From Desulfotomaculum sp. (GTDB lineage: Bacteria > Bacillota > Desulfotomaculia > Desulfotomaculales > Ammonificaceae), in the NCBI GenBank assembly GCA_012961725.1, contig DTYU01000151.1, positions 1 to 10,853 of the forward strand: a DNA stretch of 10,853 nucleotides. The letters are read 5' to 3'. A model generated the notes under the pieces. That model was not told the origin of the DNA and made no database searches. It saw only the letters and a program-made list of their open reading frames with translations. The translations under genes and the position numbers were made by a program. This document shows, piece by piece, positions 4,931-10,853 of this stretch; position 1 is the stretch's first letter; each line of letters opens with the position of its first letter.

Positions 4931-4995
4931 TGAATTCTGACTTCTGGCTCCTGACTTCTCAACTTCGAACTTTGAACTGTTTAACTTCGAACTAT
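4931..4995. repeat. Degenerate 7-bp tandem repeat in the yqfC-yqfD spacer
   Basis: Heptads TGAATTC, TGACTTC, TGGCTCC and TGACTTC run without gaps from 4931 to 4958. The array continues as TCAACTTC, GAACTTT, GAACTGT, TTAACTTC and GAACTAT to 4995, with two units lengthened to 8. It ends just before the yqfD ribosome site (AAGGGAGGG, 5001-5009). It resembles the shorter array at 245-272. Confidence 0.75.
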
Positions 4996-5014
4996 TTTTG
5001 AAGGGAGGGTTAAG

Positions 5015-6225
5015 TTGCGGCTGCTCTCCTATTTCAAGGGATACGTTTCCCTCTTGGTCGAAGGAAGGTCGATTGAACGGTTTATCAACATGGCTGTCAG
5101 CAGGGGGATAAGGTTTTGGGACGTCAGGCACTTAGGCGGGGAGAGAATCCTTCTGCGCGTCCGCCTGGGCGCGGTCGGCGCATTACGTCACATCGCCCGG
5201 CGCACGGGGAGCCGGTTCACCGTGCAGCAAAAGGCGGGCCTCCCCTTTGTCATCTGGCGGGCGAGGCAGCGGAAGGCGCTTTATGGCGGGGCGCTTTTTT
5301 TCTGGCGGCACTGTACCTGTTCTTTTCGTTTGTCTGGGTGGTCGAAGTCACGGGCGCAAAGAAAACGCCCGCCGCCGCAATACTCAAGGCGGCCGCGGAG
5401 TGCGGGCTGAAAGCAGGCACACCGAGGTGGCGGATAAACGAGAAGGAGGTCGAGCGGTCCGTATTGGAGCGTTTTCTTGCCATAGCCTGGGTGGGAGTTG
5501 AAATCAAGGGCAGTAGGGCCTCGGTTACGGTGGTGGAGAAGAAGCTGCCGGGCAGATTCCCGGGCTCTCCGGCACACATCGTTGCGCGGAAAGCGGGGCT
5601 GATAAAGGAACTCCTTGTGCTGGATGGTCAGCCGGCGGTTGAAGAAGGCGATACCGTACTGCCCGGACAGTTGCTGATCTCAGGGAAGATAGTCCCGGCA
5701 ACAGATGAAGAAAGAGGAGGGACCGGAGTTGCACCGGGATTGCCCCGTTACACAAGGGCTAGAGGGATTGTGCGGGCAAGGGTCTGGTACGAAGGGTACG
5801 GCGAAGCCCCGCTAAAAGAGTCGGGCGAGCGCCGGGGAAGAACGGTGCGGACGGTGGTACTTAAGTTGGGCGGCCGCGAGTTCACTGTTTACGGCCCTAA
5901 GCGGTCTCCTTTCGCACGCTGCAAGGTGCGGGTGACGGCAAAAAGGCCCTTGCAATGGAGGAATTTCGACGCTCCCGTGGAATTTATCAATAAAGAATAC
6001 ATTGAACTTGTGCGGTTCGAAATCAAGCACACACGCGCCCAAGCAAGAAAGATTGCGGAAAAAGAGGCGCGGCGGGTGCTGTCCTCTTCCTTGCCGGAAG
6101 ACTGCCGGTTGCTGCGGGAGAAGGTTGAGGAGGTGCGCACGGCAAGGCCGGAGAGTGTAGTCAGGGTGCGAATAGAGGCGGAGGTCTTAGAGGATATCGG
6201 GGTCATCCAGGAGTTTAGACCGTGA
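5015..6225 (+). CDS. yqfD: Sporulation protein YqfD, split by an apparent -1 frameshift
   Basis: YqfD is a membrane-anchored sporulation protein of endospore formers; its mechanism is unknown. The N-terminal part is read from TTG 5015 (ribosome site AAGGGAGGG): MRLLSYFKGYVSLLVEGRS through AGLPFVIWRA to GGALFF (residue 96). That frame then turns non-family-like and stops at 5408-5410, giving 131 residues. The family sequence resumes one base back, from CTG 5302 (LAALYLFFSFVWVVEVTGA onward), to TGA 6223-6225. Joined at the T7 tract 5295-5301, the protein is 403 residues, close to the roughly 400 of the B. subtilis protein, with one hydrophobic segment at about 88-109 and a large domain after it. 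Possible causes are a lost T in the assembly, a real frameshift mutation, or recoding. The neighbouring genes are intact. Confidence 0.85.
5296..5302 (+). other. Slippery heptamer T TTT TTC at the yqfD frame change
   Basis: In the yqfD starting frame the codons are CTT 5294-5296, TTT 5297-5299 and TTC 5300-5302, which is the canonical X XXY YYZ arrangement for -1 slippage. A slip here continues with CTG 5302-5304 in exactly the frame that encodes the rest of YqfD. A GC-rich GCGGGG lies just upstream. I see no strong hairpin within 5-10 bases downstream; the nearest, GGGCG/CGCCC, is about 50 bases on. Confidence 0.6.
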
Positions 6226-6244
6226 AAGGAGCTTGAGTTGCTGA

Positions 6245-7213
6245 TTGGAGGAAATTGAGATCAGGGTCCCGGTCCACGACCAGGTCGCGGCTATGGAGAT
6301 CCTGGGCCGGTTTGACGAGAACCTAAAAACGATCGAAAAGGCTACCGGGATCAAACTGGTCTTACGGGAGGGCGAGTTTGTACTTATCGGGACACCGCCC
6401 CAGGTGGAACAGGGACGGCAGGTGTTGCGCCGGCTTGAAAGCACCTACCGCGAACTCGGGGAAGTGAGCGTCAACGAGGTCAACCGGGTGGTCCGGGCGG
6501 TCAAAAGCGGCGAGGGGCCGGATGCGGAGGCCCCGAGGGACATATTACTTGCCACACCCCGCGGCAAGCAGGTGCGGCCGAAAACCCCCGGGCAATGTCG
6601 CTATGTGGAGGCGATACGCCGGTACGACATCACGTTCGCGATCGGACCGGCCGGTACAGGAAAGACCTATCTTGCCGTTGTAATGGCGGTGGTATGGTTC
6701 CGGCAGAAGAAGATCAGCAGGATCATTCTGACAAGACCGGCGGTGGAAGCGGGTGAAAAACTCGGATTCCTGCCGGGCGGGCTTGAAGAGAAGGTCGATC
6801 CTTATCTTAAACCGCTGTATGACAGTTTATATGACGTCCTCGGGGTGGAGAACACGGAGCGTTACCTCCAGCGCCGGGTGATTGAGATCGCCCCGCTTGC
6901 GTACATGCGGGGCCGAACCTTGGAGGACGCCTTTATTATTCTTGACGAAGCCCAGAACACAACCCCTGAGCAGATGAAGATGTTTCTTACCAGGATGGGA
7001 TTCGGGTCCAAAGCGGTAATTACGGGTGATATTACCCAGACCGACCTTCCGCGGGGACAGGAATCGGGGCTCATCGTGGCCCAGCAGATATTAAGCGGCA
7101 TTGAGGGAATATCCTTTCAGTATCTGACCGGAGCGGACACCATAAGACACCCGCTGGTGATGGAGATCATCCGTGCGTACGAGGCATCGGAGGAAAAAGC
7201 GGGCAAGGAGTGA
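6245..7213 (+). CDS. phoH: PhoH family ATPase (PhoH-like protein)
   Basis: A 322-residue P-loop NTPase of the PhoH family, related to the helicase-like nucleotide-binding fold; genetic linkage to ybeY suggests a role in RNA or ribosome metabolism, though the substrate is not settled. An N-terminal KH-like region (about 1-75) precedes the ATPase core. Walker A is GPAGTGKT (134-141), followed by the family motif TRPAVEAGEKLGFLPG (about 163-178) and Walker B/DEAQ in FIILDEAQNTTPEQ (DEAQ 234-237); TGDITQTDLP and the final IRHPLV segment are also typical. The TTG start at 6245 fits, because the other nearby TTG codons hit stops or lie in another frame. Its ribosome site AAAGGAGC (6225-6232) is about 12 bases away, rather far. 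It lies 19 bp after yqfD. Confidence 0.95.
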   Translation: MEEIEIRVPVHDQVAAMEILGRFDENLKTIEKATGIKLVLREGEFVLIGTPPQVEQGRQVLRRLESTYRELGEVSVNEVNRVVRAVKSGEGPDAEAPRDILLATPRGKQVRPKTPGQCRYVEAIRRYDITFAIGPAGTGKTYLAVVMAVVWFRQKKISRIILTRPAVEAGEKLGFLPGGLEEKVDPYLKPLYDSLYDVLGVENTERYLQRRVIEIAPLAYMRGRTLEDAFIILDEAQNTTPEQMKMFLTRMGFGSKAVITGDITQTDLPRGQESGLIVAQQILSGIEGISFQYLTGADTIRHPLVMEIIRAYEASEEKAGKE

Positions 7214-7218
7214 ATCCA

Positions 7219-9414
7219 GTGTTAAACCGCTTGGCCGACAAGGCCGGCGTTTTTTGGGACAAGTTAAAACAGTTTATTAAACAACCCAGGGTGAAACGGG
7301 CTGGAGCGGCCCTGTTTTTATTTCTCTCCCTCATGCTTCTTATCGTATTTCAGTTCTATCCGGAGAGGGTCAGTCTAAAGGCCGGGGAGGTTGCACCGCG
7401 AACGGTAAAGGCGCCGCGTTCGGCGGTTTTCGAGGACGAAGCAAAGACGGAGGAACTTCGGCGGGAGGCTGCAAGCAAGGTCCCGAAGATATACGACATT
7501 GACCCCAAGGTGCTGCAATCGATCAAGCGGGATATCACAAAGATAATCGGAAAAGTAATCACGGCCTCCAAGGAGCCGCACGAGGACAAGGGAACAGCCT
7601 TGAAGGAAGCCCTGCCGTTTTCGCTGCCCGAGGGCACGATAAGGGCGCTGCTCGAAACGCCGGAACCCAAGCTGAGGCAGCTCGAGCGGGAGCTTATCCG
7701 GATAGTGGAACAGGTCATGGCGGACGGCGTACGCCAGGAGGACCTGGCGCAGGCGCGAAGGGACGTTTCCGACCGCATCAACCTGCTTTCCCTTGAACCC
7801 GCGGAGAAGGCGCTCGCACAAGCAATAAACAGGCATACACTCAGGCCGAATAAGTTCTATGACGCTGCCCGGACGGAAATGCTGCAAAAAGAAGCGGCTG
7901 CGGCGGTCGAGCCTGTGGAAATAACGGTCAGGGCTGGCGAGAAGATCATCGGCGAAGGAGAGGTAGTCACGGCCGAACATATCGCCAAGCTTAATGCGGT
8001 AGGGCTTTACCACGCCAGACCTCCTTTCGGGGCGCTGACAGGTGTTGCATTAGTGGTGCTGCTGCTGACTGCAGCGTTGTTCTACTACATCTACCAGCAG
8101 CGCAGAGAGGTCTATCTCGAACCGGCGTACCTGTACCTGATCGCCCTGGTTATTGTGAGCGTGCTGCTTGTGGCAAAGATAATCCTGGCTATTGATGTAC
8201 GACAGGGGGCCGAAATAAGCAGCCACCTCGGTTACGCCATTCCAGTCGCCACAGCGGGAATGCTGCTCGCAATACTGCTCGATTCCCGGATAGCCGCCGT
8301 CGCCGTGGTAATAACGGCGATCCTTACCGGAATGATGACGGGCAACGATCTGCGGTTTGCCCTGGCTGGTTTTCTGACGGGTATTACGGGTGTCTACAGC
8401 GTTTCCCGCCTGAGCCGCAGAGGGGATCTGGTGCGTGCGGGCCTGTATGTCAGTGCGGCGGCGGCTATGGCATCACTGGCGGTCGGGCTTATGTCGGAGA
8501 TACCCTTCCGGGTACTGCTGCCGGTCAGCCTCGGATTTGGTCTGGTAAACGGCCTTCTTTCCTCGATCCTGACAAACGGTGCTTTACCCGTTTTGGAGTC
8601 CCTCTCCGGGATCACGTCACCAGTCAGGCTTTTGGAGCTGACCGATCCGGGGGAGCCGCTGCTCAGGCGGCTGCTCATGGAGGCGCCCGGCACCTACCAC
8701 CACAGCATAATTGTGGGTAACTTAGGGGAGGCCGCTGCGGAGGCGATCGGCGCGGATGTCCTTACCGTTCGGACAGGCGCCTATTACCACGATATCGGCA
8801 AGCTCAGGCGGCCGTACTTTTTTGTGGAGAACCAGATGGGGCAGGATAACCCGCACGACAAGCTCGCCCCGACGCTTTCAACATTAATTGTTACCAATCA
8901 CGTGAAGGACGGGGCGGAGATCGCCCGGGAATACAAGCTCCCGAGGAAGATAATCGATATTATCGAACAACACCACGGCACCAGCATGGTGGGGTTCTTC
9001 TACCAAAAGGCGCTTGAGGGGAACCAGAAGGACGCGGTGGCGGAAAAGGATTTCCGTTATCCGGGACCAAAGCCGCAGACGCGGGAAGCCGCCATCGTGA
9101 TGCTTGCCGATGCGGTCGAAGCGGCGGTTCGCTCCGCAGATCAGCTCATGCCGGGCCAGGTCGAGGGGCTTGTACGGCGCATAATAAAGGACAAGCTTCA
9201 GGACGGGCAGCTCGAGGAGTGTGCGCTGACCTTTCGAGATCTCGGCCTGATTGCGGGGGCGTTCGCCCGCGTACTGAGCGGTATTTTCCACAACCGTCTC
9301 GAATACCCCAGGGAGGCGGGGAAGGAGGAGCATAGTGACGGTGATAGTTCAGAACCTGCAAACGAAGGTGCCGGTCACGGACAAGCTCACGCGAGCGGCG
9401 CGGCGCGCGGCTGA
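7219..9414 (+). CDS. pgpH: HD-domain cyclic-di-AMP phosphodiesterase, YqfF/PgpH type
   Basis: A 731-residue membrane enzyme of the 7TM-HD family (YqfF in B. subtilis, PgpH in Listeria), which degrades c-di-AMP. Layout: TM1 at about 28-47; an extracytoplasmic 7TMR-HDED domain to about 270, opening with GEVAPRTVKAP; several membrane segments from about 271 to 465; and a cytoplasmic HD domain with HH 494-495 (TYHHSI) and the metal-binding HD pair 524-525 (YYHDIGK). The GTG at 7219 is preferred over GTG 7210, since AAGGAG (7205-7210) is 8 bases before it; it lies 5 bp after phoH. After the usual FHNRLEYP ending the frame runs on for about 30 polar residues, overlapping ybeY by 80 bp. That tail is probably not conserved. 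Confidence 0.94.
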   Translation: MLNRLADKAGVFWDKLKQFIKQPRVKRAGAALFLFLSLMLLIVFQFYPERVSLKAGEVAPRTVKAPRSAVFEDEAKTEELRREAASKVPKIYDIDPKVLQSIKRDITKIIGKVITASKEPHEDKGTALKEALPFSLPEGTIRALLETPEPKLRQLERELIRIVEQVMADGVRQEDLAQARRDVSDRINLLSLEPAEKALAQAINRHTLRPNKFYDAARTEMLQKEAAAAVEPVEITVRAGEKIIGEGEVVTAEHIAKLNAVGLYHARPPFGALTGVALVVLLLTAALFYYIYQQRREVYLEPAYLYLIALVIVSVLLVAKIILAIDVRQGAEISSHLGYAIPVATAGMLLAILLDSRIAAVAVVITAILTGMMTGNDLRFALAGFLTGITGVYSVSRLSRRGDLVRAGLYVSAAAAMASLAVGLMSEIPFRVLLPVSLGFGLVNGLLSSILTNGALPVLESLSGITSPVRLLELTDPGEPLLRRLLMEAPGTYHHSIIVGNLGEAAAEAIGADVLTVRTGAYYHDIGKLRRPYFFVENQMGQDNPHDKLAPTLSTLIVTNHVKDGAEIAREYKLPRKIIDIIEQHHGTSMVGFFYQKALEGNQKDAVAEKDFRYPGPKPQTREAAIVMLADAVEAAVRSADQLMPGQVEGLVRRIIKDKLQDGQLEECALTFRDLGLIAGAFARVLSGIFHNRLEYPREAGKEEHSDGDSSEPANEGAGHGQAHASGAARG

Positions 9415-9790
9415 GGCGACCCTCTCATCACAAGGGGTCGGGCAGCGGGTGGAGCTCAGCATAACGTTTGTCGACGATACGGTCATGCGGGAGCTTAACC
9501 GGCGGTACCGCGGAGAAAACGAGCCCACCGACGTCCTCTCATTTTCCATGAACGAAGAGATGCTGGAGGACGGGGGCAAGGTATTGCTCTTAGGTGACGT
9601 AATCATTTCGCTGGAAACGGCTGCGCGCTGGGCCGAATCCGCCGGGCGGGACCTGACAGCGGAACTGGTGCAGTTGACTGCTCACGGCACGCTGCACCTC
9701 TTAGGCTTCGATCACCAAAACGAGAAAGAGGCGGCACGAATGAGCGTTGTGGAGCAGAAAATAGTCAAAAGCCTGGGGAGGCCGGAGTAA
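9335..9790 (+). CDS. ybeY: Endoribonuclease/rRNA maturation factor YbeY
   Basis: A 151-residue zinc metalloprotein involved in 16S rRNA 3'-end maturation and 70S quality control. The signature HGTLHLLGFDH carries the three zinc-binding histidines H117, H121 and H127, and the second conserved block NRRYRGENEPTDVLSF is at 55-70; length is normal. GTG at 9335 follows AAGGAGGAG (9322-9330). It begins inside the 3' end of pgpH (80-bp overlap, different frame), which suggests translational coupling. Its TAA overlaps the cdd ATG by one base. PhoH-YbeY-Era is a recurring ribosome-maturation cluster. Confidence 0.96.
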   Translation: MTVIVQNLQTKVPVTDKLTRAARRAAEATLSSQGVGQRVELSITFVDDTVMRELNRRYRGENEPTDVLSFSMNEEMLEDGGKVLLLGDVIISLETAARWAESAGRDLTAELVQLTAHGTLHLLGFDHQNEKEAARMSVVEQKIVKSLGRPE

Positions 9791-10170
9791 TGTTGTACGA
9801 AGATTTGGTGGCGCAGGCTCTGGCGGCTAAAGAGAAGGGCTATGCTCCTTATTCCGGCATCCGGGTCGGTGCGGCGGTCAAAACCGCCGACGGCAGCATC
9901 TTTACGGGCGCAAATGTAGAAAACGCCGCATACGGGCTTACGATCTGCGCGGAACGGGTGGCGGTGGCGAAAGCGGTAACCGAAGGCTTCCGGCACATCG
10001 TGGCCGTTGCCGTCGCCTGGGACGGGGAGGGCTTCTGCACGCCTTGCGGGGCCTGCCGCCAGGTGCTGTACGAGTTTGGTCCGGGGATGCGGGTCATAAT
10101 GATCGACGCGCAGGAGAGATATCAGGAAGAGGTACTGGCGGTACTCCTGCCGCACGCCTTCGGGGTATGA
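9790..10170 (+). CDS. cdd: Cytidine deaminase
   Basis: A 126-residue enzyme converting cytidine and deoxycytidine to uridine and deoxyuridine in pyrimidine salvage. The catalytic motif CAE is at C53-E55, with E55 the proton shuttle, and PCGACR supplies C86 and C89. The three-cysteine zinc site and the short length mark the homotetrameric class, as in B. subtilis. APYSGIRVGAAV (19-30) is the family substrate-binding region. The start is TAATG-overlapped with ybeY, with GGGAGG (9776-9781) upstream. The stop overlaps the era start as ATGA. dgkA, commonly located just before cdd in Firmicutes, is absent here. Confidence 0.97.
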   Translation: MLYEDLVAQALAAKEKGYAPYSGIRVGAAVKTADGSIFTGANVENAAYGLTICAERVAVAKAVTEGFRHIVAVAVAWDGEGFCTPCGACRQVLYEFGPGMRVIMIDAQERYQEEVLAVLLPHAFGV

Positions 10171-10853
10171 ACCGCAAAGGGCACCGCTCCGGCTTTGTGA
10201 CTATTGCGGGCCGGCCCAACGTCGGCAAATCCACGCTCCTCAACCGCCTTGTGGGGCGCAAGGTGGCCATTGTTTCAGACAAACCGCAGACTACCCGGCA
10301 CCGGATCCAGTCTGTCTTGACCCTTCCCGGAGCCCAGGTCATTTTCTTGGATACGCCGGGGATTCATAAACCGCGGCACCAGTTGGGGGAATACATGGTA
10401 AAGGTCGCGCTCAGCACCCTTCGGGGGGTCGACCTGATTCTCTTCTTGGTTGAGGCGCATGCCCCCTTTGGGCCGGGAGACAGGTTTATCTTGGAGCGGC
10501 TGAAAGAGGCTGAAACCCCGGTGATCCTTTGCATAAACAAGATCGACTTGGTGCCGAAGGAATCCCTGCTGCCGCTAATCGACGAACTGCGGCAAAAGCA
10601 TGCTTTTGCCGCCATTGTCCCTTTTTCTGCGCGAACGGGCGAGAACACCGGGCGGCTGCTTGATGAGGTAGTGGCGCACCTGCCCCCCGGGCCGCAGTAT
10701 TACCCGGCGGGGACGGTTACCGACCAGCCGGAGCAGCTGTTGGTCGCGGAGATTATCCGGGAAAAGATATGGCAGTTGACCCGGGAGGAACTCCCGTACG
10801 GGGTGGCGGTTGCAATCGAGGAGATGGTTCCGCGTTCGGCCGGCCTGTTGTAT
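10167..10853 (+). CDS. era: GTPase Era (5' part, runs off the window)
   Basis: The first 229 codons of the essential GTPase that binds 16S rRNA and assists 30S assembly. All G motifs are present: G1 GRPNVGKS (15-22), G2 with SDKPQTTRHRI (37-47), G3 DTPG (62-65), G4 NKID (124-127) and G5 SAR (154-156). The inter-domain segment PEQLLVAEIIREKIW (from about residue 191) leads towards the C-terminal KH domain, which lies mostly beyond the right edge. ATG 10167 overlaps the cdd stop by four bases, and only a poor ribosome site is visible, so initiation probably depends on coupling to cdd. No stop occurs before 10853. Confidence 0.97.
   Translation, partial: MNRKGHRSGFVTIAGRPNVGKSTLLNRLVGRKVAIVSDKPQTTRHRIQSVLTLPGAQVIFLDTPGIHKPRHQLGEYMVKVALSTLRGVDLILFLVEAHAPFGPGDRFILERLKEAETPVILCINKIDLVPKESLLPLIDELRQKHAFAAIVPFSARTGENTGRLLDEVVAHLPPGPQYYPAGTVTDQPEQLLVAEIIREKIWQLTREELPYGVAVAIEEMVPRSAGLLY

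Noticed and set aside
5116..5301. The upstream part of the longer yqfD frame as a separate start of a 369-residue protein.
   Set aside because: Residues before the T7 tract in that frame are Arg/Gly/Pro-rich and unlike YqfD, while the other frame encodes the expected N-terminus.
7375..8013. A 212-codon minus-strand open frame opposite pgpH, and similar antisense frames opposite mtaB, yqfD, ybeY and cdd.
   Set aside because: They lie wholly opposite well-recognised genes, show no family motifs and are expected by chance in GC-rich coding DNA.

Overview
The window looks like a chromosomal segment of an endospore-forming Clostridia, probably near the Desulfotomaculum/Pelotomaculum group. That placement is an inference from four things: moderately high G+C, strong Shine-Dalgarno sites, frequent TTG and GTG starts, and a gene order (rsmE, mtaB, HIT gene, rpsU, yqfC, yqfD, phoH, yqfF/pgpH, ybeY, cdd, era) typical of Firmicutes. 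The yqfC/yqfD sporulation pair supports a spore former. No sequence search was possible.

Positions 1-400 hold the 3' end of an unidentified gene, then a tRNA-Gln(CUG) and tRNA-Glu(CUC) pair with an excellent housekeeping promoter before them and an intrinsic terminator after them. Positions 417-1387 look like an accessory insertion into the conserved order: a minus-strand XRE-type regulator diverging from a small plus-strand protein with two CxxC pairs (zinc-ribbon-like), followed by a strong terminator. Positions 1434-4104 carry rsmE (16S rRNA m3U methyltransferase), mtaB (tRNA ms2t6A methylthiotransferase) and a HIT-family hydrolase. rpsU (ribosomal protein S21) follows, with its own promoter beginning right after the HIT stop codon and its own perfect terminator.

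From 4603 to the right edge runs a plus-strand gene train: yqfC, yqfD, phoH, the HD-domain membrane protein YqfF/PgpH, ybeY, cdd and the first 229 codons of era. From phoH onward the genes are 5 bases apart or overlap, so translation is probably coupled. The train joins sporulation (YqfC/YqfD), cyclic-di-AMP breakdown (PgpH), ribosome and rRNA maturation (PhoH, YbeY, Era) and pyrimidine salvage (Cdd). dgkA, often found between ybeY and cdd, and yqeY, often found after rpsU, are absent.

Most of the window is ordinary core genome. The best leads are: yqfD split by a one-base frame change exactly at a T7 tract that forms the slippery heptamer T TTT TTC; short tandem repeats of 7 bp (two loci) and 8 bp (one locus) between genes; two -35 boxes set inside C4...G4 palindromes; hairpins that could hide the Shine-Dalgarno sites of rpsU and yqfC; and the divergent regulator/zinc-ribbon pair. 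I saw no CRISPR array, insertion sequence, defence system or prophage gene, and no convincing new multi-gene system.
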